Shown: in pieces, positions 52,128 through 62,721 of the stretch
Position numbering within the stretch: the stretch's first letter is position 1
Layout: every line of letters begins with the position of its first letter
NCBI RefSeq assembly: GCF_029193575.1
Contig: NZ_JARGCS010000009.1
Span: 124,001 to 188,000 of the forward strand
Origin: Pseudomonas entomophila
GTDB lineage: Bacteria; Pseudomonadota; Gammaproteobacteria; Pseudomonadales; Pseudomonadaceae
DNA: 64,000 nt
Direction: 5' to 3'
Made by a program: the position numbers and the translations under genes
Notes under the pieces: model-generated
What the model was told of the DNA's origin: nothing
Databases searched by the model: none
Seen by the model: the letters and a program-made list of their open reading frames with translations, nothing else

Positions 52128-52144
52128 GCCGGCACCCGCCCGGC
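52128..52144 (+). promoter_or_regulatory. hairpin in the trpG leader
   Basis: GCCGG (52128-52132) and CCGGC (52140-52144) with a 7-base loop, 11 bases after the leader stop. It is in the same relative position as the hairpin at 48340. The rest of the leader up to the trpG start is GC-rich with no clear U-tract. Confidence 0.4.
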
Positions 52145-52257
52145 ACGTCCCTGTTTGCCTTCCTGATCGTTTCACCCCGTCCGTCCCGGCCTCGTCGCGC
52201 CTGGGCTGGCCTGGAAGGCTCGAAAGCAAAGTCAGCAGTTCAAGAGGTTTGCCCCAG

Positions 52258-52851
<594 letters not shown>

Positions 52852-52860
52852 GGATCGACC

Positions 52861-53910
52861 ATGGATATCAAGAACGCGTTGAGCCGTATCGTCGGCCACC
52901 TGGACCTGTCCACCGAGGAAATGCGCGGCGTCATGCGTCAGATCATGACCGGGCAATGCAGCGAGGCGCAGATCGGCGCCTTCCTGATGGGCATGCGCAT
53001 GAAGAGCGAAAGCATCGACGAGATCGTCGGCGCCGTGTCGGTGATGCGTGAGCTGTGCAGCAAGGTCGAATTGCAGACCCTCGATGGCGTGGTCGACATC
53101 GTCGGCACTGGCGGTGATGGGGCCAACATCTTCAACGTTTCCACCGCCTCGGCGTTCGTCCTCGCCGCCGCCGGTTGCACGGTAGCCAAGCACGGCAACC
53201 GTGCGGTGTCGGGCAAGAGCGGCAGCGCCGACCTGCTGGAAGCCGCCGGCATTTACCTGAACCTGACCCCGGTGCAGGTCGCCCGTTGCATCGACAGCCT
53301 GGGCATCGGCTTCATGTTCGCGCAGAGCCATCACACCGCCATGAAGTACGCTGCCGGCCCGCGTCGCGACCTGGGCCTGCGTACCCTGTTCAACATGCTC
53401 GGCCCGCTTACGAATCCGGCCGGCGTGAAGCACCAGGTGGTCGGCGTGTTCACCCAGGCGCTGTGTCGTCCACTGGCCGAGGTGCTGCAGCGCCTGGGCA
53501 GCAAGCACGTGCTGGTGGTGCACTCGAAGGACGGCCTGGACGAGTTCAGCCTGGCTGCGCCGACCTTCGTGGCAGAGCTGAAGAATGACCAGATCACCGA
53601 ATACTGGGTCGAGCCCGAAGACCTCGGTATCAAGAGCCAGAGCCTGCATGGCCTGACCGTCGAAGGTGCGCAGGCCTCGTTGGAGCTGATCCGCGATGCC
53701 CTGGGCCGGCGCAAGACCGAAAACGGCCAGAAAGCCGCTGAAATGATCGTGCTCAATGCCGGCGCGGCGCTTTACGCCGCCGACCACGCGATGAGCCTGA
53801 AATCGGGCGTCGAACTCGCCCACGATGTGCTGCACACCGGCCTTGCCTGGGAAAAGCTGCAAGAGCTGGGTGCCTTTACCGCGGTATTCAAGCAGGAGAA
53901 TGAAGCATGA
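52861..53910 (+). CDS. trpD: anthranilate phosphoribosyltransferase
   Basis: 349 residues. The PRPP site [29 protein letters not shown] (~78-106), the anthranilate site [19 protein letters not shown], and [37 protein letters not shown] identify it. It joins anthranilate to PRPP. It overlaps trpC by four bases. Confidence 0.97.
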   Translation: MDIKNALSRIVGHLDLSTEEMRGVMRQIMTGQCSEAQIGAFLMGMRMKSESIDEIVGAVSVMRELCSKVELQTLDGVVDIVGTGGDGANIFNVSTASAFVLAAAGCTVAKHGNRAVSGKSGSADLLEAAGIYLNLTPVQVARCIDSLGIGFMFAQSHHTAMKYAAGPRRDLGLRTLFNMLGPLTNPAGVKHQVVGVFTQALCRPLAEVLQRLGSKHVLVVHSKDGLDEFSLAAPTFVAELKNDQITEYWVEPEDLGIKSQSLHGLTVEGAQASLELIRDALGRRKTENGQKAAEMIVLNAGAALYAADHAMSLKSGVELAHDVLHTGLAWEKLQELGAFTAVFKQENEA

Positions 53911-54740
53911 GCGTACCGACGGTGCTGGAGAAGATTCTCGCCCGCAAGGTCGAGGAAGTCGCCGAGCGTAGCGCCCGGATCGGCCTGGCGGAGTTGGAGC
54001 GTCTGGCCAAGGCCGCCGATGCGCCCCGTGGCTTTGCCAACGCGCTGATCGAGCAGGCCAAGCGCAAGCAACCGGCGGTGATCGCCGAGATCAAGAAGGC
54101 TTCGCCGAGCAAGGGCGTGATCCGCGAACACTTCGTGCCGGCGGAAATCGCCGTCAGCTACGAAAAAGGTGGCGCCACCTGCCTGTCGGTGCTAACCGAT
54201 GTCGATTACTTCCAGGGCGGCGACGCCTACCTGCAGCAGGCCCGCGCGGCCTGTGCGCTGCCGGTGATCCGCAAGGACTTCCTGATCGACCCGTACCAGG
54301 TGGTCGAGGCCCGTGCCCTGGGCGCTGACTGCATCCTGCTGATCGTCGCGGCGCTCGACGATGTGCGCATGGCCGAGCTGGCAGCGGTCGCCAAGGAGGT
54401 CGGTCTCGACGTGCTGGTGGAGGTGCACGACGGTGCCGAGCTGGAGCGCGCGCTGAAGACCCTGGATACCCCGCTGGTCGGTGTCAACAACCGCAACCTG
54501 CACACCTTCGAGGTCAGCCTGGAAACCACGCTCGACCTGCTGCCACGCATCCCGCGTGACCGCCTGGCGATCACCGAGAGCGGTATCCTCAACCGGGCCG
54601 ATGTGGAGCTGATGGAAATCAACGAGGTCTATTCGTTCCTGGTCGGCGAGGCGTTCATGCGCGCCGAGCAGCCTGGCTTGGAGTTGCAGCGGTTGTTCTT
54701 CCCGCAGCAGGTGAAGAAGACCGTTCAGGCATTGGACTGA
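53907..54740 (+). CDS. trpC: indole-3-glycerol phosphate synthase
   Basis: 277 residues. [19 protein letters not shown], the [17 protein letters not shown] motif, [25 protein letters not shown] and [15 protein letters not shown] are the barrel's catalytic strands. It makes indole-glycerol phosphate. It is not fused to TrpF. The operon closes with the terminator at 54749. trpA, trpB and trpF are elsewhere. Confidence 0.97.
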   Translation: MSVPTVLEKILARKVEEVAERSARIGLAELERLAKAADAPRGFANALIEQAKRKQPAVIAEIKKASPSKGVIREHFVPAEIAVSYEKGGATCLSVLTDVDYFQGGDAYLQQARAACALPVIRKDFLIDPYQVVEARALGADCILLIVAALDDVRMAELAAVAKEVGLDVLVEVHDGAELERALKTLDTPLVGVNNRNLHTFEVSLETTLDLLPRIPRDRLAITESGILNRADVELMEINEVYSFLVGEAFMRAEQPGLELQRLFFPQQVKKTVQALD

Positions 54741-54748
54741 TCGAAACC

Positions 54749-54772
54749 AAGCCGGCTGTTGCCGGCTTTTTT
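54749..54772 (+). terminator. trpGDC terminator
   Basis: AAGCCGGC (54749-54756), loop TGTT, GCCGGC then TTTTTT (54761-54772), nine bases after the trpC stop. Confidence 0.92.
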
Positions 54773-54832
54773 GTTTGTCTGCCAGGGCGCTATCGCGGGG
54801 CAACGTACACCATCACATCGCGGGGTAAACGG

Positions 54833-55537
54833 ATGAACCAACAGCCGCTAGCACTCACCGTCGAACAAGGCCTGCACGCCGAGCAGGACCTGCTGGCCAC
54901 CGTCTGCCGCGGTGAACGCGATGCCGGCGTGCTGTTCTGGCGCCCAACCGACCATGCTTTGGTCATGCCCCGGCGCATGAGCCGCCTGGATAACTTCGAA
55001 AGCGCCTGCGCCGAGCTGGCCATCGCCGGCTGGCCGGTGCTGCTGCGTGAAACCGGCGGCGAGCCGGTGCCGCAGTCGCATGCCACGGTCAATGTCGCGC
55101 TGGTCTACGTGGCGCCGCGCAGTGAAGGCGATCATGGGCGTATCGAAAATGCCTACGAGCGCCTGTGCCTGCCACTGTGCGAGGTGCTGCGCGAATGGGG
55201 TGGGGTGGCCTCGGTGGGCGAGATCGACGGTGCCTTCTGTGATGGCCGCTACAACGTCAACCTCAACGGCCGCAAGCTGGTCGGTACCGCCCAGCGCTGG
55301 CGCCAGGGCCTCGAGGGCAAGCGCCCGGTGGTGCTGGTGCATGGTGCGCTGCTGCTGGACAACGAGCGTGAGTCGATGGTCGCCGCAGTCAACCGTTTCA
55401 ACGAATGCTGCGGGCTGGAGCAGCGCTGCCGCGCTGACAGCCATATCGCGCTGCACGAAGTGGCGCCGGCGGCTCCGTGGTTCGAACGCCTGTCCACGGC
55501 CTACGCTGAGGTGCTGGCGCGACTGCCCAGCGATTAA
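54833..55537 (+). CDS. lipoate-protein ligase A-related protein
   Basis: 234 residues, biotin/lipoate ligase fold. [27 protein letters not shown] resembles the LplA N-terminal strand, [13 protein letters not shown] the substrate site, and [17 protein letters not shown] the lysine-containing loop. It is short for a full LplA (no accessory domain), so it may be an octanoyl- or lipoyl-transferase of the LipM/LplJ kind, or have lost ligase activity. It converges on crp with stop codons overlapping (TTAA). Confidence 0.75.
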   Translation: MNQQPLALTVEQGLHAEQDLLATVCRGERDAGVLFWRPTDHALVMPRRMSRLDNFESACAELAIAGWPVLLRETGGEPVPQSHATVNVALVYVAPRSEGDHGRIENAYERLCLPLCEVLREWGGVASVGEIDGAFCDGRYNVNLNGRKLVGTAQRWRQGLEGKRPVVLVHGALLLDNERESMVAAVNRFNECCGLEQRCRADSHIALHEVAPAAPWFERLSTAYAEVLARLPSD

Positions 55538-56178
55538 CGGGTGCCGTAGACCACCATGGTCTTGCCCTTCACCTGCACCAGGCTGCGTTCTTCAAGGTCC
55601 TTGAGCACGCGACCGACCATTTCCCGCGAACAACCCACGATGCGCCCGATCTCCTGGCGGGTGATCTTGATCTGCATGCCATCCGGGTGAGTCATGGCGT
55701 CGGGCTGTTTGCACAGGTCGAGCAGGCAGCGCGCGACACGCCCGGTCACATCGAAGAATGCCAGGTCGCCGACCTTGCGCGTGGTGTTGCGCAGGCGCTG
55801 GGCCATCTGGCTGCCCAGGGCGTAGAGGATCTCCGGGTCCTGACGTGCCAGTTCGCGGAACTTGTCGTAGCTGATCTCGGCCACTTCGCACTCGGTCTTG
55901 GCGCGCACCCAGGCGCTGCGCTGCTGTTCCTGACCGGACGGCTCGAACAAGCCGAGCTCGCCGAAGAAGTCCCCGTTGTTGAGGTAGGCGATGATCATTT
56001 CGTGGCCTTCGTCATCCTCGATCAGGATGGTCACCGAGCCCTTGACGATGAACGACAGTGTCTCGGCCCGGTCGCCGGCACAGATGATGTTGCTCTTGGC
56101 GGCATAACGGCGGCGCTGACAGTGCACCAGCAGCTTGTCGATGTTCTTGATCTTGGGCGGAAGTGCGGAAGCTACCAT
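55534..56178 (-). CDS. crp: cAMP receptor protein (Crp/Vfr)
   Basis: 214 residues from ATG 56178, with AGGA seven bases upstream; a GTG one codon earlier is also open. The cAMP-binding domain has [32 protein letters not shown] and [18 protein letters not shown]. The DNA-binding part is [43 protein letters not shown]. It is very close in sequence to Vfr of P. aeruginosa, the regulator of virulence factors; in P. putida its cAMP role in carbon use is limited. It diverges from the OsmC-family gene. Confidence 0.95.
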   Translation of the reverse strand: MVASALPPKIKNIDKLLVHCQRRRYAAKSNIICAGDRAETLSFIVKGSVTILIEDDEGHEMIIAYLNNGDFFGELGLFEPSGQEQQRSAWVRAKTECEVAEISYDKFRELARQDPEILYALGSQMAQRLRNTTRKVGDLAFFDVTGRVARCLLDLCKQPDAMTHPDGMQIKITRQEIGRIVGCSREMVGRVLKDLEERSLVQVKGKTMVVYGTR

Positions 56179-56367
56179 CACGAAATCCTGTTAGATGCGA
56201 CGCAAAGGCTTTTTGTAAGAATTGTCCGGCGTATGCGCCAGTCATTTGGCGTCAGCTTATCAGACACTTCTTCATTATCGGCATTAAAGCAACGCGTCTT
56301 GAGCTTTTCCGACAGCGCCACAAGGACTAAGCTGACGGCCTTTTACGAAATCAGGGAGTCCGGATAG

Positions 56368-56790
56368 ATGAAGGCACGCATCCAGTGGGCCGGTGAAGCC
56401 ATGTTCCTCGGCGAATCGGGGAGTGGTCATGTCGTGGTCATGGATGGCCCACCCGACACAGGCGGGCGCAACCTGGGCGTTCGTCCGATGGAAATGTTGC
56501 TGCTGGGCCTGGGCGGCTGCAGCAGCTTCGACGTGGTGAGCATCCTGAAGAAGTCGCGCCAGGCCGTGGAGAGCTGCGAGGCGTTCCTGGAAGCCGAGCG
56601 CGCCGATGAGGACCCCAAGGTATTCACCAAGATCCACCTGAACTTCGTGGTCAAGGGCCGTGGCCTCAAGGAGGCGCAGGTCAAGCGCGCGGTCGAGCTG
56701 TCGGCGGAGAAGTACTGCTCGGCATCGATCATGCTCGATCGCGCCGGTGTGGAGATTACCCACGGCTACGAGATCGTCGAGTTGGGCTGA
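56368..56790 (+). CDS. OsmC-family (YhfA-like) protein
   Basis: 140 residues. GPPDTGGRNLGVRPMEMLLLGLGGCSSFDVVSILKKSRQAVES carries the OsmC signature with its cysteine (GGCSSFD, ~residue 52), and AEKYCSASIMLDRAGVEI has the second (~residue 114). Such proteins are thiol peroxidases for organic peroxides, though the short YhfA branch is of unproven function. It lies beside crp in enterobacteria too, so the pair is a conserved neighbourhood. The 189-base divergent gap serves both. Confidence 0.85.
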   Translation: MKARIQWAGEAMFLGESGSGHVVVMDGPPDTGGRNLGVRPMEMLLLGLGGCSSFDVVSILKKSRQAVESCEAFLEAERADEDPKVFTKIHLNFVVKGRGLKEAQVKRAVELSAEKYCSASIMLDRAGVEITHGYEIVELG

Positions 56791-56861
56791 GGCCTGCAGG
56801 GCATGATTGAGGGGCGGTGCTGTTCCGAGTGGGCTTAACGGTCTTTGTTGGATCAGTGCCG

Positions 56862-56954
56862 GCCCATCGCGGGGTCAAGCCCGCTCCTGCAGAGGCCCTG
56901 CTGGTTTGGGAATCTGCGGAGTCTCTGTAGGAGCGGGCTAGCCCCGCGATGGGC
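56862..56954. repeat. pair of inverted REP elements
   Basis: The left copy begins GCCCATCGCGGGGTCAAGC and continues to CTGCAGAG; the right copy (56923-56954) is its inverse, CTCTGTAGGAGCGGGCTA and on to GCGATGGGC. They flank a 28-base spacer. A REP doublet, or BIME-like unit, in the convergent gap between the OsmC and DUF2157 genes. Confidence 0.8.
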
Positions 56955-56971
56955 TGCGCAGCGGCCCCATA

Positions 56972-58012
56972 TCAATCCCGCAACGCCGGCAACGCGTCCT
57001 GCAACCACCGCGGCAACCGTGCCCGCAGCGACTGGCTCAACTGCTCCCGCCGCTTCTGGTACAGCAGCCCCAAGCCAATCACCGCCAGCCCAATCAACGT
57101 CACCACTACCGGGAACAACAGCGACTCGGCGAACACCTCGTACGACAGATAGCCCAGGTACGCCGCCACGCCCAGCGCACCGAACACCATGAACAGTGGC
57201 CGACGCAGCAACACGGCCAGGCCCATCAGCCCCAGGTTGATCAGGCAATACAGCAGTTTGCCCAGTTCACTGTCACTGTTCATCAGCGTCAGCCCGCCCC
57301 AGAACGCCATTAGCCCCGCCAGGTAGCCCCAGAACGCATAGTCGCGGCGGGTGCGGCCATCCACCAGAAGAAACACCCCGAGCAGGCCAAGGCCGAACCA
57401 CAGCGATACGCTGCGTCGCTGCTCCCAGCTGAACACTTCGCCATGCACCCACTCGCTAAGGTCCATCGACATGAACCACAAGGCCACGGCGATGGGCATC
57501 ACGATGAATGGGAACCGCACCAGGCGCAACATCAGCAGGCCGGCGACGACCGTCGCCGCCTCCATCGCCAGCCAACCGCCTTGCACATAGGTGTAGTACT
57601 GGTGGTAGTCGACCTGGGCATCATCCAGCGGCCACCAGCCGGCCAGGCGCTGGATGGCGAACACCGCCAACGGCACGATGCTGACCGCCACGGTCGCAAG
57701 CACACCAGCGGCGATGGGCTGGCTGCGGCGTTGCAGCGACAGGGCGAAGAGGGTGAGGGTGGCGATATACAGCAAAGCGATGGCCAGCAGGGCCGTGTCA
57801 CCGATGCGCATCCAGGCTTCGGTGAGCAGCCAGCCCAAGGCGCCCATGATCAGCAGCGCGCCGAAATAGAAGGCCACGTGGGCCAGCTGGAAGCTGCCCC
57901 GGGTCTGCGGTTGCTGGCGCAGGAAGTCCAGCAGGGCACGGTCCTGGCCGGGTTGCAGCACGCCGGCGCTGACCGCGCGTGCCAAGTCCTTGGCATCGAA
58001 GCGTTCCGTCAT
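56972..58012 (-). CDS. DUF2157 membrane protein
   Basis: 346 residues with about ten hydrophobic segments. The N-terminal cytoplasmic part (FDAKDLARAVSAGVLQPGQDRALLDFLRQ) resembles DUF2157, followed by AFYFGALLIMGALGWLLTEAW and a long string of helices. The C-terminus is basic (RRLPRWLQDALPA-like). The function is not known. It starts nine bases downstream of the coq7 stop, so it may be co-transcribed with coq7. Confidence 0.6.
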   Translation of the reverse strand: MTERFDAKDLARAVSAGVLQPGQDRALLDFLRQQPQTRGSFQLAHVAFYFGALLIMGALGWLLTEAWMRIGDTALLAIALLYIATLTLFALSLQRRSQPIAAGVLATVAVSIVPLAVFAIQRLAGWWPLDDAQVDYHQYYTYVQGGWLAMEAATVVAGLLMLRLVRFPFIVMPIAVALWFMSMDLSEWVHGEVFSWEQRRSVSLWFGLGLLGVFLLVDGRTRRDYAFWGYLAGLMAFWGGLTLMNSDSELGKLLYCLINLGLMGLAVLLRRPLFMVFGALGVAAYLGYLSYEVFAESLLFPVVVTLIGLAVIGLGLLYQKRREQLSQSLRARLPRWLQDALPALRD

Positions 58013-58021
58013 GCTGGCGTC

Positions 58022-58669
58022 CTAGATGCGGTAGGTGCTCTTGGTCATCACCTTGGCCAGCAGGCTCATGCCGAAGCGTACCGGCGCGGGGAAGCGATAG
58101 CCGCCGGCTTCCAGGGCCGACTCGGCATGCTGCTCCTCGTCAACGCGCATCTGTTCGAGGATGGCGCGGGATTTTTCGTCTTCTGCGGGAAGCTGCTCCA
58201 AGTGTTCGTCCAGGTGCTTGCACACCTGATGCTCGGTAGCGGCGACGAAGCCCAGGCTGACTTTGTCGCTGACCAGCCCAGCGAGGGCGCCAATGCCGAA
58301 CGACATGCCATAGAACAGTGGGTTGAGCACGCTGGGGTGACTGCCCAGTTGACGGATGCGTTGCTCGCACCAGGCCAGGTGGTCGACCTCTTCCTCGGCG
58401 GCATGCTCCATGGCCTTGCGCACCTGCGGCAGCTTGGCGGTCAGGGCCTGGCCTTGATAAAGCGCCTGGGCACACACCTCGCCGGTGTGGTTGATGCGCA
58501 TCAGGCCGGCGATATGGCGGGTCTGGGTTTCGTCCAGTTCCGCGTCGGGTTGGACGATGGCCGGGGAGGGCCGGGAAGGTTGGCCGCTGAAAGGCAGCAA
58601 GGTGCGCATGGCGGTATCGGCCTGCAGCAACAAGCGGTCGAGCGGCGAGTAGTGACGTTCGGTGGCCAT
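58022..58669 (-). CDS. coq7: demethoxyubiquinone hydroxylase
   Basis: 215 residues. The di-iron ligands of the Coq7 family can be seen: E in [16 protein letters not shown], ExxH in [18 protein letters not shown] in [17 protein letters not shown] and ExxH in [15 protein letters not shown]. It hydroxylates the ring in ubiquinone synthesis; pseudomonads use Coq7 rather than UbiF. It is next to the HIT-family gene and the DUF2157 gene. Confidence 0.95.
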   Translation of the reverse strand: MATERHYSPLDRLLLQADTAMRTLLPFSGQPSRPSPAIVQPDAELDETQTRHIAGLMRINHTGEVCAQALYQGQALTAKLPQVRKAMEHAAEEEVDHLAWCEQRIRQLGSHPSVLNPLFYGMSFGIGALAGLVSDKVSLGFVAATEHQVCKHLDEHLEQLPAEDEKSRAILEQMRVDEEQHAESALEAGGYRFPAPVRFGMSLLAKVMTKSTYRI

Positions 58670-58735
58670 CGGGCACCTCCACTGAAGTGATGCCCGACAG
58701 TTTAACTCAATCGCCCGGGTGGGGCTTGCCCTGGG

Positions 58736-59074
58736 TCAGCCCGGTGGCCAGTGCATCTGGCGCTGGCCGAGCACATGCATGTGGATGTGGTAGACGGTCT
58801 GCCCGCCCATCGGGTTGCAGTTCATCACCACGCGGAAACCATCGGCGCAGCCCTGCTCGACGGCCAAGCGCTGGGCGGTGAACAGGATATGACCGGCCAG
58901 GGCCTTGTCGGCTTCGGTCAGGTCATTGAGGGTGGGGATGTGCTTTTTCGGGATGACCAGGAAATGCACCGGGGCTGCCGGGTGGATATCCTTGAAGGCC
59001 AGGATCTGGTCATCTTCGTAGATGATATCCGCCGGGATCTCCCGGTTGATGATCTTGAGGAATAAATCGTTCAC
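58736..59074 (-). CDS. HIT-family nucleotide hydrolase
   Basis: 112 residues from a GTG at 59074 (V/MNDLFLKIINREIPADIIYED), nine bases after AAGGAG; an ATG 15 codons upstream adds no family sequence. The histidine triad is QTVYHIHMHVLG. HINT-type enzymes hydrolyse AMP-lysine and similar phosphoramidates. It is separate from coq7 by 66 bases. Confidence 0.93.
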   Translation of the reverse strand: MNDLFLKIINREIPADIIYEDDQILAFKDIHPAAPVHFLVIPKKHIPTLNDLTEADKALAGHILFTAQRLAVEQGCADGFRVVMNCNPMGGQTVYHIHMHVLGQRQMHWPPG

Positions 59075-59138
59075 GACACGTGCTCCTTGGTGAGGGTCCG
59101 AGGCGGAGTGTACCTGCACTGCGGTGCTCGCCCAGTGC

Positions 59139-59921
59139 CTATTCCACGCCTACCGGGCAGTAGCGGCGATGGATCAAGCCCGCCAGCTTGCGCGCCAGCC
59201 AGCGAGGCAGCAAGCGCGGGGCGAAGGCCAGCCAGCGGTTGCGCCGACCGGGCATGATCAGTGCGCGGTTCTTGTCCAGCGCGCGCACGGTGTACAGCGC
59301 GACCTCCTCGGGGCTCAGGCAGCGCGCGCGGCCGTCGAGCCGGGGGATCCTGCGTCTGGCCGAGCGGATCGGGCCGGGGCAGAGCACCGAGACCTTGATC
59401 CCGCTGCGGCGCAGTTCCTCGCGCAGGGCCTCGGAGAAGTTCAGCACGTAGGCCTTGCTCGCGGCGTAGCAGGCCATCCACGGCCCTGGTGCGGCGCTTG
59501 CCAGCGAGGCCACATTGAGGATCTGCCCGCCGCCTTGCACCGCCATCAGGTTGCCGATGGCGTGGCACAGGCGGCTCATGGCCAGGATGTTGACTTCCAG
59601 CAGGTCTTGTTCGTCGGCCCATTCGTGGGCCAGGAACGGGCCATAGGTGCGTTGGCCGGCGCAGTTGACCAACAGGTCGATGCGTCGCTCGCCCTCTTCG
59701 AGTTCCAGCACGAAGCCGGAAAGGCGCAGCGGTTGGCTCAGGTCGCAGGCGCGGAACAGCACCTCGACGCCGAAACGCTGGGTCAGCTCGATGGCCACCG
59801 GCTCCAGCGTCTCGCGCTGGCGTGCCACCAGGATCAGATTGCGCCCGCGCCGCGCCAGGGCCTCCGCCAGGGCCAGGCCCAGGCCGCTGGAAGCTCCGGT
59901 GATCATGGCGTAACGGGTCAT
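59139..59921 (-). CDS. short-chain dehydrogenase/reductase
   Basis: 260 residues. NAD(P) motif MITGASSGLGLALAEALA at the start, NCAG at ~residue 88, and the catalytic YAASK (Tyr ~152, Lys ~156) preceded by a serine in NVASLASAAPG. The C-terminal ~60 residues are basic with APRLLPRWLARKLAGLIHRRY, a possible membrane-association segment like that in Sphingobacterium/Pseudomonas YqjQ-type SDRs. The substrate is unknown. Confidence 0.85.
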   Translation of the reverse strand: MTRYAMITGASSGLGLALAEALARRGRNLILVARQRETLEPVAIELTQRFGVEVLFRACDLSQPLRLSGFVLELEEGERRIDLLVNCAGQRTYGPFLAHEWADEQDLLEVNILAMSRLCHAIGNLMAVQGGGQILNVASLASAAPGPWMACYAASKAYVLNFSEALREELRRSGIKVSVLCPGPIRSARRRIPRLDGRARCLSPEEVALYTVRALDKNRALIMPGRRNRWLAFAPRLLPRWLARKLAGLIHRRYCPVGVE

Positions 59922-59997
59922 GCAAGGCTCCTGGGGGCGGAAGAGGGCGCCTAGTGTACAGCCTGGCCAAGCAAGGTGTTGCCTTTTGCTACAAGGC

Positions 59998-60945
59998 TCA
60001 GGCGCCCCAGCGGCGGCTCTGGACCAAGGCCTTGCGGTATTCGTCGTCCAGGCGCGCGATCAGCGTGGCGGCCTCGGGCAGGTCATGGATATCGCCCACG
60101 CCCTGGCCTGCGGACCATACGGTTTTCCAGGCCTTGGCCTCTTCATCCAGGGGCTTGAGCTTGCCCTGTTCATGGCCGGCTTTCAGCGTGGCCATGTCGT
60201 AGCCGGCGTTTTCCAGGCTCTGGCGTAAGAAACTCGCGGGCACGCCAGAGACCGCTGGTGTGTGGACGATGTCGACGGCGTGGGCGTCCAGCAGCATCTG
60301 CTTGTAGGCCTGTGGTGCCTGGCTCTCACGGGTGGCGATGAAGCGCGTGCCCATGTAGGCGAGATCGGCGCCCAGCACTTGGGCGGCGAGGATTTCGTGG
60401 CCGTGGTTCAGGCAACCGGCCAGCAGCAGGGTCTTGTCGAAGAACTGGCGGATTTCCGCGACCAGGGCGAACGGGCTCCAGGTTCCGGCATGCCCCCCGG
60501 CACCGGCGGCGACGGCGATCAGCCCGTCGACACCCGCTTCGGCGGCTTTCTCGGCGTGCCGGCGGGTTGTCACGTCGTGGAACACCAGGCCGCCGTAGCT
60601 GTGCACGGCGTCCACCACCTCCTTCACCGCGCCGAGGCTGGTAATCACGATCGGCACCCGGTGCGCCACGCACAGAGCGAGATCAGCCTGCAGGCGTGGG
60701 TTGCTCGGGTGCACGATCAGGTTCACGGCGTAGGGGGCGGGTGCTTGCAGTGAGGCCAGGCCCGCGTCGATCTCGTCCAGCCAGGCCTCGAAACCTGCGC
60801 TGTCACGCTGGTTCAGGGCCGGGAAGCTGCCGACCACGCCATTGGCGCAGCAGGCCAGCACCAGTTGCGGGTTGGAGATCAGGAACATTGGCGCGGCCAC
60901 CACGGGCAGGCTCAGGCGTTGTTCCAGCGAGGCGGGCAAGGACAT
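59998..60945 (-). CDS. nitronate monooxygenase
   Basis: 315 residues, TIM-barrel FMN enzyme of the 2-nitropropane dioxygenase family. [32 protein letters not shown] at the N-terminus, [31 protein letters not shown], then [24 protein letters not shown] for the FMN phosphate, and [16 protein letters not shown]. It oxidises alkyl nitronates with oxygen and protects against propionate-3-nitronate. It lies upstream of the SDR on the same strand with a 76-base gap. Confidence 0.9.
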   Translation of the reverse strand: MSLPASLEQRLSLPVVAAPMFLISNPQLVLACCANGVVGSFPALNQRDSAGFEAWLDEIDAGLASLQAPAPYAVNLIVHPSNPRLQADLALCVAHRVPIVITSLGAVKEVVDAVHSYGGLVFHDVTTRRHAEKAAEAGVDGLIAVAAGAGGHAGTWSPFALVAEIRQFFDKTLLLAGCLNHGHEILAAQVLGADLAYMGTRFIATRESQAPQAYKQMLLDAHAVDIVHTPAVSGVPASFLRQSLENAGYDMATLKAGHEQGKLKPLDEEAKAWKTVWSAGQGVGDIHDLPEAATLIARLDDEYRKALVQSRRWGA

Positions 60946-60974
60946 GGCGGTACTCCTGTGTGAGGGGTTCTTCC

Positions 60975-61400
60975 CTAGAACGGTTTGACCACCACCAGAA
61001 TCACGATGCCCAGCAGGATCAGCACCGGCACTTCGTTGAACCAGCGGTAGTAGACATGGCTACGGGTGTTGGTGCCCGCGGCGAAGCGCTTGCGTTGCGC
61101 GCCGCAGATGTGATGGTAGCCGGTCAGCAGGATCACCAGGGTCAGCTTGGCGTGCAGCCAGCCCTGGCTCAGCCAGCCCGGAGTGAGGTAGAGCAGCCAG
61201 GCGCCGAACACGTAGGTGGCGATCATCGACGGGTTCATGATGCCGCGGTACAGCTTGCGCTCCATGATGGTGAAGCGCTCCTGGCTGATGCTGTCCTGGC
61301 TCTGGGCGTGGTAGACGAACAGGCGCGGCAGGTAGAACAGCCCGGCGAACCAGCAGACGACGCTGACGATGTGCAGCGCCTTGATCCAGAGGTAGAGCAT
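60975..61400 (-). CDS. hemJ: protoporphyrinogen oxidase, HemJ type
   Basis: 141 residues, four membrane helices. [28 protein letters not shown] (His near residue 10), [23 protein letters not shown], and [21 protein letters not shown] match the HemJ/UPF0093 family. It converts protoporphyrinogen IX to protoporphyrin IX in haem synthesis, replacing HemG/HemY. It diverges from argC across a 141-base gap. Confidence 0.88.
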   Translation of the reverse strand: MLYLWIKALHIVSVVCWFAGLFYLPRLFVYHAQSQDSISQERFTIMERKLYRGIMNPSMIATYVFGAWLLYLTPGWLSQGWLHAKLTLVILLTGYHHICGAQRKRFAAGTNTRSHVYYRWFNEVPVLILLGIVILVVVKPF

Positions 61401-61541
61401 GGAAAAGGTTCCTTCAGGTTTTCACGGTCGTCAGATAGTAGAGGCCAAGCGCCCGAAGCGACATCCCGAGAGTTGTTACAGGCTGTCCACGCCCCTATCA
61501 TCGTGGCCTTTCCAGTCGGCTCGTTGAAAGGGGCAAGCGTT

Positions 61542-62576
61542 ATGATCAAGGTCGGTATCGTCGGCGGCACGGGTTACACCGGCGTCGAACTGTTGCGTCT
61601 GCTGGCACAGCACCCACAGGCCGAGGTGGCGGTCATCACGTCGCGCTCCGAGGCGGGCGTTGCGGTTGCCGACATGTATCCGAACCTGCGCGGCCACTAT
61701 GACGGCCTGACCTTCAGCGTGCCGGACAGCAAGACCCTGGGCGCCTGCGACGTGGTGTTCTTCGCCACACCCCACGGTGTCGCCCACGCCCTGGCCGGCG
61801 AACTGCTGGCTGCCGGGACCAAGGTGATCGACCTGTCCGCCGACTTCCGCCTGCAGGACGCCGCCGAGTGGGGCAAGTGGTACGGCCAGCCCCACGGTGC
61901 CCCGGAGCTGCTCAAGGATGCGGTCTACGGCCTGCCTGAGGTGAACCGTGAGCAAATTCGCCAGGCACGCCTGATCGCTGTGCCTGGCTGCTACCCGACC
62001 GCTACCCAGTTGGGCTTCCTGCCGCTGCTCGAGGCTGGCCTGGCCGACCCGTCGCGGCTGATCGCCGACTGCAAGTCGGGTGTCAGTGGCGCCGGCCGCG
62101 GCGCGGCGGTGGGCTCGTTGTTCTGCGAGGCGGGCGAAAGCATGAAGGCCTATGCGGTCAAGGGCCACCGCCACCTGCCGGAAATCAGCCAGGGCCTGCG
62201 CCTGGCAGCGGGCAAGGACATCGGCCTGACCTTCGTGCCGCACCTGACCCCGATGATCCGTGGCATCCACGCGACCCTCTATGCGACCGTCGCCGACACC
62301 TCGGTCGACCTGCAGGCGCTGTTCGAGAAGCGCTACGCCAATGAGCCGTTCGTCGACGTGATGCCCGCCGGCAGCCACCCGGAAACCCGCAGCGTACGCG
62401 GTGCCAACGTCTGCCGTATCGCCGTGCACCGGCCACAGGGCGGTGACCTGGTGGTGGTGCTGTCGGTCATCGACAACCTGGTGAAGGGCGCCTCCGGCCA
62501 GGCGGTGCAGAACCTGAACATCTTGTTCGGGCTGGACGAGCGCATGGGCCTGTCCCACGCAGGCCTGTTGCCGTAA
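61542..62576 (+). CDS. argC: N-acetyl-gamma-glutamyl-phosphate reductase
   Basis: 344 residues from ATG 61542 ([25 protein letters not shown]), with the NADP loop GGTGYTG. The catalytic cysteine is in [16 protein letters not shown] (~residue 150), and [11 protein letters not shown] and [14 protein letters not shown] are typical. It reduces the acyl phosphate in arginine synthesis. It is followed by a strong terminator and erpA. Confidence 0.97.
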   Translation: MIKVGIVGGTGYTGVELLRLLAQHPQAEVAVITSRSEAGVAVADMYPNLRGHYDGLTFSVPDSKTLGACDVVFFATPHGVAHALAGELLAAGTKVIDLSADFRLQDAAEWGKWYGQPHGAPELLKDAVYGLPEVNREQIRQARLIAVPGCYPTATQLGFLPLLEAGLADPSRLIADCKSGVSGAGRGAAVGSLFCEAGESMKAYAVKGHRHLPEISQGLRLAAGKDIGLTFVPHLTPMIRGIHATLYATVADTSVDLQALFEKRYANEPFVDVMPAGSHPETRSVRGANVCRIAVHRPQGGDLVVVLSVIDNLVKGASGQAVQNLNILFGLDERMGLSHAGLLP

Positions 62577-62594
62577 GCGTTGTTGCTGTGACGA

Positions 62595-62619
62595 GGCCCG
62601 CCAAGTGCGGGCCTTTTTG
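62595..62619 (+). terminator. argC terminator
   Basis: AGGCCCGC (62595-62602), loop CAAGT, GCGGGCCT (62608-62615) and a T-tract to 62619. It ends argC ahead of erpA. Confidence 0.92.
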
Positions 62620-62646
62620 TCGGTCTCGACCAAAGCCGCACAATTC

Positions 62647-62676
62647 TTGACCATTTTTCTCGGGGAAGCGGATAAT
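62647..62676 (+). promoter_or_regulatory. sigma-70 promoter of erpA
   Basis: TTGACC (62647-62652), 18 bases, GATAAT (62671-62676): each hexamer has five of six consensus bases. The start codon of erpA is 46 bases downstream. It lies just after the argC terminator. Confidence 0.75.
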
Positions 62677-62721
62677 GCGCGTCATCGAGTTTTATGGCGG
62701 CATAACGCCGGGAGAAACAAC

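Noticed and set aside
52128..52257. a classical trp terminator in the trpG leader
   Set aside because: I found only GC-rich pairings without a run of T, so it is reported as a possible hairpin only.
56862..56954. inverted repeats as an insertion sequence or CRISPR
   Set aside because: There is no transposase and no regular spacer; size and core match REP doublets.
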